From IMG/VR virus record IMGVR_UViG_3300010885_006095, positions 1 through 36,712 of that record: a stretch of 36,712 bases of DNA, one strand, 5' to 3'. The notes beneath the pieces were generated by a model. It saw nothing but the letters and a program-made list of their open reading frames with translations. It searched no databases and was not told where the DNA came from. The stretch is from a virus. Shown here in pieces: positions 17,840-27,157 of the stretch (position 1 is the first letter of the stretch; every line of letters starts with the position of its first letter). A program made the translations under genes and the position numbers.

Positions 17840-19434
17840 ACTGTCTCCAATTGTTGTAGTCGTTTGCGAGTATCTTGTAAGGCTATAGTCAATAAACTCA
17901 TCCAACCATTAGGGCTAATGCCATTTGGTGGAGTTTGGCAGATGTTGCCATCCTCATCAACATCCATTCCATGGGTTGCTAAGAATGGCGATATGTCGTT
18001 CATATCTTCAGCCATTGGGCCGACTTCAGGGATATTTGGGGCGATGGTGCGGTTCCACAAACTGACATCAATGTCATCAATCATTTCGGGTGTAAGTACG
18101 CCGTTGAGAGGTTGAATGTTTTCTTTATCGGCTCTTGTCGAAGTGTTACGAACAAGAAAATAGTTACCAAACACAGTAGCCCATTGGCAAGCCTGACCCG
18201 AACCTGTGTTTGTAGCGTGTTGAAAATAAGATCCACTTGAACCTGAAATAAAAATGTTGGTGTTTTGCGCTTCAAATTGACCTGTAGTAGTAGTAGCAGT
18301 TAATGTGCCAACTGCTGTGATGCCTGTGTAACTACCGCTGATGCGTGCAGACGCAACAGTCCCGCTAGACAAGTTTGATGCGTTGAGTGATGTCAGCCCT
18401 GAACCCGCACCACTAAAACCACTCGTATTGACAACTCCATAAGTTGTAGTACCAACACCAAACCGAACATCTTGACTACCAGCACCATCACCAAATTGAA
18501 TGAAGCCCATTCGTGTTGCATCAACAAGGCGACCCATACGCCAAACAGCAGTAGTCCAGTCTGTCCCGTTGCTGTTGCGTATCAAACGAGTATCAAGTTT
18601 GTCGCCGTTACTCGTTGTTCCATTGGGGTCTATAAAAACAAGTTCGTTTCCTGCCGTTGTACCTAATGCGCCACGAGAAATTGTTACTAGACCTGTAGTA
18701 GTCAAGCCAGTCAAAGTACCAACACCAGTAATACCTGTGTACGAACCGCTGATGCGAGCAGAAGCAACTGTTCCCGACAATAATGTTGCTGGGATAGACC
18801 CCGACGCAAGAGTGCCGACAGCGGTAATGTCAGATAGGTTGCCTGTCGTGATTGCCGTACCATCAACATTAGGTAACGTCAAAGTACGGTTAGCTGTCAA
18901 AGTGGTAGGTATCAGTTTTGTTGTTAAAGAAGTAGTACCACCAGCACGACCAGCCAACTGAATACCATCTTGAGTTGCTGCAGCACGAATAACTTGCGTA
19001 CCAACAACATCAAGTTCAACTGAAGGTGAAGTTATATTAATGCCAATACGATTGTTGGTAGAATCAACTCTAAGCGTATTTGTATCTACCGTAAGATCGC
19101 CCGTAACAATGAGTGAACTCAAAGTACCAAGACCAGTAATTCCAGTATACGAACCACTAACACGTCCAGTAGGAACAGTACCTGACGCAAGATTGCTTGC
19201 GTTCAGGCCAGTTATAACACTCCCAGTAGTGTTAATCCACAAAGAGTTAGTCGCATCATACGACAACACTTGACCCACAAAAGGAGTAGTAATAGTTACA
19301 TCATCAAGACTGTTTAACGTATAACCATTCTCATAGTCCTTAAGATGCTCCGACAAAGAGGCGAATATCTTTTGTAGAGGTCTACTATTGTCACCACGAA
19401 TGGACGCAATATCGGGCGCAGTCCACTTAGTCAT
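17836..19434 (-). CDS. tail fibre with C-terminal S74 intramolecular chaperone
   Basis: The 532-residue protein has an N-terminal attachment region (~1-70), then at least three repeats of a fibre module (GTV-x-x-x-R-(I/V)SGSYTGIT-x-(V/L)GTL) in residues ~80-390 that should form a trimeric beta-rich shaft. The last ~100 residues are a peptidase S74/intramolecular chaperone domain: NTSTRADKENI (S432 and K437, the spacing of the Ser-Lys autocleavage dyad), VGPMAEDMND, and a terminal helix DTRKRLQQLE that would form the coiled-coil clamp. In known phages this domain trims itself off after folding. It is probably a receptor-binding fibre. ATG 19434 overlaps the upstream stop. Confidence 0.8.
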   Translation of the reverse strand: MTKWTAPDIASIRGDNSRPLQKIFASLSEHLKDYENGYTLNSLDDVTITTPFVGQVLSYDATNSLWINTTGSVITGLNASNLASGTVPTGRVSGSYTGITGLGTLSSLIVTGDLTVDTNTLRVDSTNNRIGINITSPSVELDVVGTQVIRAAATQDGIQLAGRAGGTTSLTTKLIPTTLTANRTLTLPNVDGTAITTGNLSDITAVGTLASGSIPATLLSGTVASARISGSYTGITGVGTLTGLTTTGLVTISRGALGTTAGNELVFIDPNGTTSNGDKLDTRLIRNSNGTDWTTAVWRMGRLVDATRMGFIQFGDGAGSQDVRFGVGTTTYGVVNTSGFSGAGSGLTSLNASNLSSGTVASARISGSYTGITAVGTLTATTTTGQFEAQNTNIFISGSSGSYFQHATNTGSGQACQWATVFGNYFLVRNTSTRADKENIQPLNGVLTPEMIDDIDVSLWNRTIAPNIPEVGPMAEDMNDISPFLATHGMDVDEDGNICQTPPNGISPNGWMSLLTIALQDTRKRLQQLETV

Positions 19435-20450
19435 AGTTTGATAATATAGTTCACCACAATATAAGGAGCAAGATTACTAAACGCAGTACCGCTACCTTCA
19501 AGGGCAGTAGAACCACTCATCGTGTGGGTATGTCCACCACCGAGAGCAACAGAACCCGACATGGCGTGTAAGTGAGATCCTAGTGCTGTCGCATTGTTTG
19601 TTGGTGTTTGCCCATCAGTAGTACCCGAAACAGAATGAGTATGATAACCATCGTCAATAGCAGCAACAGTCGCATAAGCAACACCCAAAGGAGATGCACC
19701 AGCATTAGCATGCGTCGGAATTGAATATGTACCATAAATGCTTTGATGAAGAATATAACCTAAAGCATTTGTCAACGCTGCAAAACCATGATCATGTGGA
19801 CCACTAGAACCAATAGAAGTAGAAAAAGTATGTGTATGCGCATTCTGTGTATGGTTATGCGAACCAAGATCAGTACCAGCAGTAGCCAACGTACCAAAAC
19901 CATGAACGTGATCAGCAATAGTGTTAGGCAAAATAGTACCAACACCATGTTGGTGAGAAGGCAAGTTGGCCGTACTCAACGTACTTGTCTTAGATCCACC
20001 AGTCTCAGCCAGCGCATCAAACTCAGTTTGCGTACTATCAAAACCAACAGGAATACGACCTTGCAAGTTGGGAAGATTGAAAGTAGTGCTACCATCTCCA
20101 ACACCATACGTAGTGCTAATAGCAGTAAACAAACGAGTGTACAAAGGATTAGTACGGCTAATAGCCTGGCCACGACATAACAACCATCCTGTCGGCGCAG
20201 TAGAAGCACCATACTGAGTGATCACACCAGCAGGCAGAAAGTTATCTACATACGCTTTACGTACAGCCTGATTATCAGTTGTAGGATCAGAAGCAGGCAA
20301 ACTAGGGATAGCCGTGAACGCAATACTTGCGTCACGATGAATAGTCTCAGTGTTCAAAAAGTTAACGACACTTGTAAAGTTGGAGTTAACTTGAACCCCA
20401 TCAGCATTAGTGCCATTGGCAAACGTATAAGTAACAGCAGCAGTAGCCAT
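19431..20450 (-). CDS. tail fibre protein with phage collar domain
   Basis: The 339-residue protein has an N-terminal tail-binding region, then a phage tail-collar domain at ~77-160 (PAGVITQYGASTAPTGWLLC, YGVGDGSTTFNLPNLQGRIP, VGFDSTQTEF). A long His/Gly/Ser-rich region follows with repeated HxH pairs (LPSHQHG, HNHTQNAHTHTF, HTHSVSG, GGHTHTMSG), as in receptor-binding fibres where paired histidines hold metal ions along a trimeric needle. It ends with LAPYIVVNYIIKL, a conserved end of this family. It most likely forms a host-recognition fibre together with the S74 fibre encoded next. Confidence 0.8.
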   Translation of the reverse strand: MATAAVTYTFANGTNADGVQVNSNFTSVVNFLNTETIHRDASIAFTAIPSLPASDPTTDNQAVRKAYVDNFLPAGVITQYGASTAPTGWLLCRGQAISRTNPLYTRLFTAISTTYGVGDGSTTFNLPNLQGRIPVGFDSTQTEFDALAETGGSKTSTLSTANLPSHQHGVGTILPNTIADHVHGFGTLATAGTDLGSHNHTQNAHTHTFSTSIGSSGPHDHGFAALTNALGYILHQSIYGTYSIPTHANAGASPLGVAYATVAAIDDGYHTHSVSGTTDGQTPTNNATALGSHLHAMSGSVALGGGHTHTMSGSTALEGSGTAFSNLAPYIVVNYIIKL

Positions 20451-22060
20451 CAGGCACGCACCTTTCGAGGATTATATTTGTAGGTAATAGAGTTAATACC
20501 CCAAGGTTTCCCACCCTCACCTTGGATTTTTAATTGAACACTACGAGCAAGTCCTAAAGACTTGCCTACAGCAAAAGCAGCACCAGTAGCACTAGAACCC
20601 CAGTTAGCCTGATTCCAACCAGGGTTAGCATCAGGTTCAGTAGCAGTAGCATTCCAAATAAGAGAAGAACCCGAAGCATCTAAAGCCAAAACATATAACT
20701 TGGCAACAATAGACTCTTCCCAATCATGAAAAACTGTGAGACTCAAATTAGTAGCAACACTCGTCTGCTTCACAACAAAGTCAGGTCGTCTCCACATTTT
20801 ACGATTAGAAACATTATTAGCATCCTGCCAGCCAGTCGTAAAATATGATGAAAAGTTTGCAGCACCCGTACCCACATCATCCTGATACACGCTTAACTGA
20901 TCAACTTTCATCACATAAGCATTAGAAGGATGGCAAACCAAATTATAAGTCGTCCCAGTTGACGTAACAAAATCGCAGCCACTACCAAAACCTTTCGCAT
21001 CAGAAGTCTGATATTTAGTCCACCCACCGCCCTGTTTCAAAGAAGGATCGTAAACATAACAAGCAGAAGCTTTAGTACTAGAACCCAAAGGCAACGAAAG
21101 CCAAATCCTATGATTCACACTCGCAACACGGATCTCATCCTGAGCAATATTATTAACTTGCCCAGTCTGAATCAAAGGACGAATAGCAGTAAACAAATCA
21201 CCAAACTGTTGACCATCATATTTAAACAGTCCATCAGGCCAAGAAAAAAAATACACTGCAGTCTCAGTAGCCACAACACTCAAAGGATTAACAGCACCAA
21301 CTTCACTCGTCAAGTTAATAACTTGGAACGTGTCAGTTGAATAACCCATAATAGCAAACACGGCACGCTTCTTGAACACAAGAAGGTTGCCGTTAAAAGG
21401 AATGATCGCAGTGATCCCCGAACCACCCTCAACAATATCAATATAATCATTCGTAGCCCAAGACTCACGATTAATAGGATGCGAGAAACGAATACGGTTA
21501 GGGTAATCAGTAGCACCCTCAGTCACATAAGCACACCACAAACGATCAACATGCGACGTAATATAACGACACTTAGGAGCAAATCCAGTAACAGGAGAAG
21601 CATAATTATCGGCGTACCCAGTACTAGCATCAGTCAACGCAGTAGCAGTCGCACCATTCCACTTATAACTAACGCCACCAGTACCAATATAAACAAAACT
21701 TTCAGTACTAGCAGACCAGGCAGTAAACGACGCACCAAAAGGTGCAGTCGTAGTAATACCCATAGAAGTAAACGCAGTTGTCGTCGCATAATACACAGCA
21801 CTATTAGTAGACAACAAAACTTGTGGCGCAGTATTATCCCAAGCGTATAACGACTTAGGGGTAAACGAACCATTAGCAATGGTCCCAATAGCAGACGTAT
21901 TCAACTTAGTAATACCACCACGCATAGTCAAACCACCACGTGGATCAATATCCACGTTCAACAAATCAGGTGATTCAGTACGACCTAACTGGAAAGGATC
22001 AGCGCGAAGGTTAAGCCCACCAGTAAAATCGTCTGTACGAAGCAACGACAAACGACTCAT
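20450..22060 (-). CDS. tail nozzle / stabilisation protein (T7 gp12-type)
   Basis: The 536-residue protein begins with FTGGLNLRADPFQLGRTESPDLLNVDIDPRGGLTMRGG, an opening typical of podoviral tail-nozzle proteins. It continues with a series of short beta strands and blades (VYYATTT, YKWNGA, KCRYITSHVDRLW, RIRFSHP, NLLVFKKRAVFAIMG, AVYFFSWPDGLFKYDG) that suggest a beta-propeller. This class closes the short tail below the adaptor and binds fibres. No tape measure or tail-tube gene is nearby, supporting a podovirus-like tail. The next gene's stop overlaps its start. Confidence 0.75.
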   Translation of the reverse strand: MSRLSLLRTDDFTGGLNLRADPFQLGRTESPDLLNVDIDPRGGLTMRGGITKLNTSAIGTIANGSFTPKSLYAWDNTAPQVLLSTNSAVYYATTTAFTSMGITTTAPFGASFTAWSASTESFVYIGTGGVSYKWNGATATALTDASTGYADNYASPVTGFAPKCRYITSHVDRLWCAYVTEGATDYPNRIRFSHPINRESWATNDYIDIVEGGSGITAIIPFNGNLLVFKKRAVFAIMGYSTDTFQVINLTSEVGAVNPLSVVATETAVYFFSWPDGLFKYDGQQFGDLFTAIRPLIQTGQVNNIAQDEIRVASVNHRIWLSLPLGSSTKASACYVYDPSLKQGGGWTKYQTSDAKGFGSGCDFVTSTGTTYNLVCHPSNAYVMKVDQLSVYQDDVGTGAANFSSYFTTGWQDANNVSNRKMWRRPDFVVKQTSVATNLSLTVFHDWEESIVAKLYVLALDASGSSLIWNATATEPDANPGWNQANWGSSATGAAFAVGKSLGLARSVQLKIQGEGGKPWGINSITYKYNPRKVRA

Positions 22061-22749
22061 TGACCAAGAGTCCTACCAAGCGACTGTAACCACCAGCGAC
22101 GAGAGTTATGTGGAGCACCATCAGAAACAGCAAGAGGTCGTTGCGACGAAGGTCGCATAAGATCCTCGGCTGTTAATCGTACTGCTTCGTCAAATGATTT
22201 ACGATAGAAGGAGGCGAGTTCAATGTCCTCTTGCAACTGGTACACTTGCGCCACCCCATAGTACACAAGACACTGATGTAAGCGTTCGTCTGCGTCAACT
22301 TCCGTGGAATCTGAAGCAGACCAGTCGTTAGGCTTACGATATCCACGAATAGTAAGCGGATACGTTGTGTCAGGCTTGGGCCACAAATGCACTTGGTCTT
22401 GCCACAACGTGAAATACAATGGCCGTTGAACTTGGTCATAAGATCCGACCCAAACCGCTTCAGCATCATCATAACTAATAAACTCCAAACGATTACCAAC
22501 AGTAGAAGTATCAACAATAGAAGTGATCTCACGCAAGTTACCATCACCAATAGCATTAATCGCATATGAACGTTGACCAGCAGTAGTGGTCATAGTAAAT
22601 GTTTTTTGGTAGAACGGCCAACGGCGTTCCAAAGCAATAATGCGATCAAACCCATCTTTGATATACATATTAAGAAGGGTGTCTGAAACATCTTGTTGAT
22701 CAAGATCAACGATTTCACGGATCTTAGAGCGAATTTGTGTCAAGTTCAT
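22057..22749 (-). CDS. tail adaptor / head-tail connector (T7 gp11-type)
   Basis: The 230-residue protein starts with an N-terminal helical bundle (LTQIRSKIREIVDLDQQDVSDTLLNMYIKDGFDRIIALERRWPFYQKTF), a beta region (QRSYAINAIGDGNLREI) and a C-terminal helical segment (VYYGVAQVYQLQEDIELASFYRKSFDEAVRL). This layout matches short-tail adaptor proteins that bind the portal and nucleate the nozzle. It sits between a small Cys-rich protein gene and the nozzle gene, with AAGGAG upstream of its ATG inside the end of the preceding gene. Confidence 0.75.
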   Translation of the reverse strand: MNLTQIRSKIREIVDLDQQDVSDTLLNMYIKDGFDRIIALERRWPFYQKTFTMTTTAGQRSYAINAIGDGNLREITSIVDTSTVGNRLEFISYDDAEAVWVGSYDQVQRPLYFTLWQDQVHLWPKPDTTYPLTIRGYRKPNDWSASDSTEVDADERLHQCLVYYGVAQVYQLQEDIELASFYRKSFDEAVRLTAEDLMRPSSQRPLAVSDGAPHNSRRWWLQSLGRTLGQ

Positions 22750-22969
22750 TGGCAGTCTCCTTCGCTTTTTGTCGTAGATGACCTATGCAATAGTCAGTAC
22801 CTTTGGCACGTGCTCCTTGACATGTTTCTTCGTTAGCCATGCAGCGTGTATGACCCGTGTAGGGCATACCTCCTGCGGGCGCGAGAACAGCGTCTGCTGT
22901 AGCAAAAGGACGTGAGCCTATGTTTGCAGAGACTCCGTAGTATGAATATATAGGTGTTCCAGCCATCAT
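22724..22969 (-). CDS. small Cys/His protein, putative zinc knuckle (81 aa)
   Basis: The protein has a hydrophobic Gly/Ala/Tyr N-terminal half (TPIYSYYGVSANIGS) and a C-terminal C-x5-C-x10-C-x2-H pattern (CMANEETC, YCIGH), a plausible zinc site. The last 26 nt overlap the adaptor gene, which takes its ribosome site from here. It starts at an ATGATG pair with GGTAAC exactly 20 nt upstream. I associate similar short proteins with phages of actinobacteria near the capsid genes, but no function is known. Confidence 0.6.
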   Translation of the reverse strand: MMAGTPIYSYYGVSANIGSRPFATADAVLAPAGGMPYTGHTRCMANEETCQGARAKGTDYCIGHLRQKAKETANELDTNSL

Positions 22970-22983
22970 TAGTAGGCTGAATC

Positions 22984-22989
22984 GTTACC
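22984..22989 (-). promoter_or_regulatory. GGTAAC start-upstream element, copy 3
   Basis: GGTAACGA lies 20 nt before ATGATGG (22969) on the minus strand; its first base is the last base of the upstream gene's TAG stop codon. Confidence 0.45.
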
Positions 22990-23405
22990 TACCTCTTAGG
23001 AAGAGGACGAGCAGTCTTTTTAGCAGCAGCCTTCTTTTTGATTGTTGGTTTTACAATCGCATCAGAAGTATTGAACTTTCGTCCATCCGCCACGTATTCA
23101 CTGAAACCATCACTATAATGCAATTGAGTATAACCCTTTTCAGTTCTTTTTTCAGAAATGCGCTTTCCACCGTTAGGACGAGTACTCCGTGAACCAGTTA
23201 CGTGATATTGGTAATCAGGGCTAGTTCCCGTGTTGCTAGAAGGAATACCCCATGCGTCCATACCACGAGTAGCACTACGACGAGCTTTAGAGTCAGCAGT
23301 ACCAACACTACGACGAGCCTTAGCCTTTTTGACAGAAGCAGCAGCAGCAGCAGCGCCAGCAGAAGCATCTGCCGAACGACCAGTTGATTTCTTCATTGTT
23401 GCCAT
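22989..23405 (-). CDS. basic Ala/Lys-rich protein, possibly DNA-associated (138 aa)
   Basis: The first ~50 residues are Lys/Ala/Arg/Ser-rich with a run of alanines (SAGAAAAAASVKKAKARRS, coded by GCA/GCT repeats at about 23338-23354). The middle segment (GISSN-type linker, TSPDYQYHVTGS) is followed by GYTQLHYSDGFSEYVADGRKF, and the tail is again Lys/Ala-rich (KKKAAAKKTARPLPKR). The flanks resemble histone-tail-like or head-packed basic proteins; the centre looks like a small beta domain. It is the first gene after the capsid terminator, so its mRNA needs read-through or its own promoter. Confidence 0.6.
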   Translation of the reverse strand: MATMKKSTGRSADASAGAAAAAASVKKAKARRSVGTADSKARRSATRGMDAWGIPSSNTGTSPDYQYHVTGSRSTRPNGGKRISEKRTEKGYTQLHYSDGFSEYVADGRKFNTSDAIVKPTIKKKAAAKKTARPLPKR

Positions 23406-23463
23406 AATAACTCCCTAAAATAGTATTCTATAAGATAAATTAAGCGTTACTTAAATAACAAAA

Positions 23464-23486
23464 AACCCACCCCCCAGGGGTGGGTT
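23464..23486 (-). terminator. rho-independent terminator after the capsid gene
   Basis: On the minus strand AACCCACCCC and GGGGTGGGTT form a perfect 10-bp stem around a 3-nt loop (TGG), followed by a T-run (TTTT after the stem, TTTTTT counting its last two bases). It lies 25 nt after the major capsid stop and is the strongest terminator in the window. It should limit expression of tail genes relative to capsid. Confidence 0.9.
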
Positions 23487-23510
23487 CTCTGCATTCCTTG
23501 TCGGAAAAAC

Positions 23511-24476
23511 TCAGGCAGTCTTAGCCGTAAGTTTACCCTGCTTCTTACGGTTACGAATCGTAAGGTTACCGTAACACAAAATGAGCGCATAGCGAGCATC
23601 CATGTTCTCAGGACGAAGGAATTCGGTATTAGCGAACCACTTGTCTGAGTGACCTACAAGGCTGATGTACTTGCTGTTCAAGAAGTAAGCCACACCAGCG
23701 GTGCAATGAACGTCATAAGCAACAGGAGCAGCCTTGAACAAAAGGTTTTGGAAGCCTGCATCAGCAGTCTTAGTGTCAGTGTAGCGAAGTTGCGGCTGAA
23801 GCAACGACTCATACTTTTCAAACAATGTCTGAGTGGTAAGAACCATGTCAGGATGATCGTTACCAACACTAACAGTGTTATAGGCAGTCGTCATCTGAGC
23901 AAGTGTCAAAGCACCAGCAGTGTTATCTTCATATGAACGCCACCAGTCATTACCCTGGCTGTTAGCCGAGTTAATTCCACCAACAGTGTTACCTGATTCA
24001 ATCAAGTTAGCAAGACCGTTCCAAGACTTACCGCTGTTAGCGCCACTAGCACCAAGAGTGTCAGTACCATCACCGAAGAACATACGGTTGAAGCCTTCCT
24101 TCATTGATTCTTCAGCCTGCATAATCTTGGCTTCAAGAAGGTTAAGGATAGCCTGCTCACCATTGTTCTTGGCTTCTTCAATACCGCTGATAGCGATAGA
24201 AACAGCGTACTGCTTCCAATCAAACTCAGCAGCCGACATTCCTTCTTGAGGAGTCAAAGCCAATGTGTCGTAGCCACTGTAAGGTGCAACAGTAGATGAT
24301 TCACCATAAATCAATGGTTCAACAATCTTAGTTCCACCATTCAACATGCGGATACGGCCTTTGTCCATCAAATGATAGGTCAAAGGACGTGCCGAGAACA
24401 CGTTGTCAGTGAGGGTCTTGCGATAGTTCGCAATCGTTGTGGATAGAAGTGCGTCAAAGTTAGCATTACCTGCCAT
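23511..24476 (-). CDS. major capsid protein
   Basis: The 321-residue protein begins with a helical arm (ANFDALLSTTIANYRKTLTDNVF) and RPLTYHLMDKGRIRMLNGGTKIVEPLIYG, then EFDWKQYAVSIAISGIEEAKNNG, a long E-loop/spine-helix-like stretch, and ends with an A-domain-like region (VAYFLNSKYISLVGHSDKWF, ALILCYGNLTIRNRKKQGKL). The composition and order fit the HK97-fold major capsid proteins of phages with a separate scaffold, and the upstream gene encodes one. It lies after portal and scaffold genes and before a strong terminator, as expected for the most abundant virion protein. AAGGAA precedes the ATG. Confidence 0.85.
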   Translation of the reverse strand: MAGNANFDALLSTTIANYRKTLTDNVFSARPLTYHLMDKGRIRMLNGGTKIVEPLIYGESSTVAPYSGYDTLALTPQEGMSAAEFDWKQYAVSIAISGIEEAKNNGEQAILNLLEAKIMQAEESMKEGFNRMFFGDGTDTLGASGANSGKSWNGLANLIESGNTVGGINSANSQGNDWWRSYEDNTAGALTLAQMTTAYNTVSVGNDHPDMVLTTQTLFEKYESLLQPQLRYTDTKTADAGFQNLLFKAAPVAYDVHCTAGVAYFLNSKYISLVGHSDKWFANTEFLRPENMDARYALILCYGNLTIRNRKKQGKLTAKTA

Positions 24477-24494
24477 GATAGTTCCTTTATAGGG

Positions 24495-25271
24495 TTAGGA
24501 GATGCCGTGAGTTCTCTTTGCAGAGTTCCAGGCATCAGAAATTGAACGGACGGTGCCGACTGCATCCTTGCCAGCCTTAGCAGACGATGCGCCTGAAACG
24601 ACAGACGCATTACGTTTACTTTCAACAGCCTTAGTATCACGAGAAGGTTCTGCCTTCTTGGATGTTCTAACGCGATCAAAAGCTACCTGCTTAAAGACAG
24701 CTTCAAGGTTAGTGTTGCCTTGCGCGAGCGCGGCGGCCACTACTTCTTGAGGGTTGAAATCTTCACCATAAGTGTTTTGCAGTCGCTGGATTTCCTCTTC
24801 AAGCCTCTGTTGTGCTTGCATCTGCTCAAACGCGCTGACGCGTTTATCAATCTCTTGCAGACGCTTATCCACTGGGTCGTCTTGCTGGAATTCATCCATG
24901 AAATAGTCATCATCAACCATACGCTGTGCCTCTTTGCGAGTCACACCATAATGGCTAGTTAACAAATCAATAGTTCCAGCAGGGTCGTTTTCCAATGCCT
25001 GCCTAATGGCAGAAGCCCATTGAAGTTCCTGCTTCTGTGATGCTAGTTCTTGAGTCTTACGGGTATAGTCCGCTTGACGTGAATAACCAGCAATTGCTTC
25101 CGAAAGAGGTACACGAACATCTTCTCCATCAACTTTAACAGTAATATAATGATCACTGTATTCGTCAATATCTAAAAGTGGTGCATCAAATTCTTCTGCT
25201 TCACCCATCCCTTCAACTTGTCCATCATCTGTGGGGTCGAATTCTGAGTCATTTGTAAAAGTGTCAGACAC
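24495..25271 (-). CDS. capsid scaffolding protein
   Basis: Starts at GTG 25271 with AAAGGAG upstream. The 258-residue protein is highly acidic at the N-terminus, contains VDGEDVRVPLSEAIAGYSRQADYTRKTQELA (a motif widely seen in phage scaffolds between portal and capsid), then a long charged helix (RLQEIDKRVSAFEQMQAQQRLEEEIQRLQ) and a basic C-terminus (SKKAEPSRD...NSAKRTHG) that would contact capsid subunits. Its product should guide capsid assembly and then be removed. No protease domain is seen. Confidence 0.85.
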   Translation of the reverse strand: MSDTFTNDSEFDPTDDGQVEGMGEAEEFDAPLLDIDEYSDHYITVKVDGEDVRVPLSEAIAGYSRQADYTRKTQELASQKQELQWASAIRQALENDPAGTIDLLTSHYGVTRKEAQRMVDDDYFMDEFQQDDPVDKRLQEIDKRVSAFEQMQAQQRLEEEIQRLQNTYGEDFNPQEVVAAALAQGNTNLEAVFKQVAFDRVRTSKKAEPSRDTKAVESKRNASVVSGASSAKAGKDAVGTVRSISDAWNSAKRTHGIS

Positions 25272-25328
25272 TTTGTTTCTCCTTTAGAGTCCACACGGTT
25301 GCTCTACATATAGGAATAGTGCGTTACA

Positions 25329-27155
25329 TTAAGTGTTAGGTAATTGCATACCCATACGCTGCGACAAAGCAGCAAGTACCGCAGGATCAACACCTGACAA
25401 CGCTTCAGTACCTTGAGGCATCGGCCCCATAGCACCAAGATTAGTAGGAGGCATGGGTGCGCCACCAGGAGGCAACATACCTTGCTCGGGAGGCATAGGC
25501 GCACTTTCAGGAGGCATACCACCCTGTTCAGGAGGAGCCATAGGTGATGGCGCTTCTTGAATAAACTGATCAGGGTTCTTAATACCGAAACCAAACTGTA
25601 GAACATGTCCAGCCAATGCTGGCATGTTCACAATACCCATACCAGCAAATGGGGCCATGGCATCTACAAGTTGCAAAGCCATCTGTCGTCGGAACGACTC
25701 ATTACTAGGTGCCGTAGAACCAGCTTCAACTTCAAAGTCAAACTCACCAGCAATATAATCAGCATCAAAAGTAACCCACAAAGGTTCACCATCTTTACCA
25801 ACAATACGAGCAACTTGTTCGCCAGTCATAAATTGCTGCGCCAAACTAACAAGACGCAAAGCAACTTCGGCAATAGCACCCTCAATGGTAGCCAACTTGT
25901 CAGCCGCACGAGCGTTAGCCGCGTCCTGCACAATAGCCGCTTCTGTCGCTGTGCGACGAATCTCGGGAACACCACCACGTTGATACTCGGATACACCCGA
26001 AACAGTTTGAATGTCACTTTCAATGATGTCTGACTGACGATAGAACTCGGGAGGAGTCATAACAGCAGGGAAAGGAGCAACAACGTTAGCAAGGTTCTCG
26101 TCACCATTAACTGGAACCATTACGTTGTCGTAATCTGATTCAAGAGCGTCACGGCCATCAGCATCAAACGCTGATTCTTTATACAGATACTTACGTGAAT
26201 ACCGTTTACGGTGATTCATCATTTGAGTACGAGTCGCATTCAACTCTCGTTGAAGCGGCTCAATAGCCTCAAGATCACCCATAGGATAGAAGTAGTCAGG
26301 AATATCGTAGTTGCGGATCATTACAAAAGGATGACCAAACGCATACGGCATATCCATAGGCTTAACTAAATACTGGTCGCCACCATCGCAGAACACAGAC
26401 ATCGTCTTTTTAACGATGTCGTAGAATTCCCAAACTTCAACATATCCTTCTTGCGTATCTTGAATTTGACGTTTGCCTGGATCTTCGTTATAGCGACCCC
26501 AAGAAGTAGCATTGATGCTCTCGCGCGCCGCGCGTGAGTATCGCTTATCCGATTTAACTTCAGTAAGCGTACGACGAATACGCTGGGCAATCCAACGCGC
26601 GTCCTGCATGGACGTAGCGTCAGGATCAACGAACACATCAAATGGTGATACACGCTCAACAAAAGGACGATCCTCAGTAACAATAATAGTAGGCGTAATC
26701 TCGTTGCCTTCTACCTGTGCATCAGATTGATCTCCTTCTTCAGAGATGCTTTCCTCTTCCACATAACGATAACCACATTTAAGCCAGCCGTGACCAACAA
26801 CAAGAAAGTCTTTTACAGCCCTACGGAACTCAGGACGCACTTTATAGTGCTTCCACCAGTAGTTAATAACAGCCTCAGTAATAATTGCTTTAGGTGCGTC
26901 ATCGGGACGACGAGCGTTAACAGCGATCTTGGGATAGTTAACAGCAACGCTAGGAGCAATAACGTTTACGGTAGAGAATGAAATATTGACAAGCAAACGA
27001 TCTTCAGGAGAAATGTCCTCATACTGCTTACCTCGATACAAGTCAATTAAGCGACGCCAAAGATCGTCATAATCTTCTTCACGACGCCACCGTTTTGTCG
27101 TAGCAATCTTCTGCTTATATTTGCTAAGAGTTTCTGAATGCGTTTGACGCGCCAT
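25329..27155 (-). CDS. portal protein
   Basis: The 608-residue protein begins with a basic helical region (KYKQKIATTKRWRREEDYDDLWRRLIDLYRG), continues with LVNISFSTVNVIAPSVAVNYPKI and RPFVERVSPFDVFVDPDATSMQDARWIAQRIRRT, and has a long helical stem with EAAIVQDAANARAADKLATIEGAIAEVALRLV, as in portals of short-tailed phages. The C-terminal ~70 residues are rich in Pro, Met and Gly with repeated MPPE/APMPP elements, probably flexible. It forms the dodecameric DNA gate at the capsid vertex used by the terminase and adaptor. ATG 27155 starts 2 nt after the previous gene. Confidence 0.85.
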   Translation of the reverse strand: MARQTHSETLSKYKQKIATTKRWRREEDYDDLWRRLIDLYRGKQYEDISPEDRLLVNISFSTVNVIAPSVAVNYPKIAVNARRPDDAPKAIITEAVINYWWKHYKVRPEFRRAVKDFLVVGHGWLKCGYRYVEEESISEEGDQSDAQVEGNEITPTIIVTEDRPFVERVSPFDVFVDPDATSMQDARWIAQRIRRTLTEVKSDKRYSRAARESINATSWGRYNEDPGKRQIQDTQEGYVEVWEFYDIVKKTMSVFCDGGDQYLVKPMDMPYAFGHPFVMIRNYDIPDYFYPMGDLEAIEPLQRELNATRTQMMNHRKRYSRKYLYKESAFDADGRDALESDYDNVMVPVNGDENLANVVAPFPAVMTPPEFYRQSDIIESDIQTVSGVSEYQRGGVPEIRRTATEAAIVQDAANARAADKLATIEGAIAEVALRLVSLAQQFMTGEQVARIVGKDGEPLWVTFDADYIAGEFDFEVEAGSTAPSNESFRRQMALQLVDAMAPFAGMGIVNMPALAGHVLQFGFGIKNPDQFIQEAPSPMAPPEQGGMPPESAPMPPEQGMLPPGGAPMPPTNLGAMGPMPQGTEALSGVDPAVLAALSQRMGMQLPNT

Positions 27156-27157
27156 TA

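Noticed and set aside
23338-23354. GCA-type triplet run as a microsatellite of interest
   Set aside because: It encodes an alanine tract in a basic protein, a common feature of such proteins.
25605-26033. 142-residue plus-strand frame opposite the portal gene
   Set aside because: Shadow of the portal reading frame; Ser/Asn/Thr-rich with no supporting start signal.
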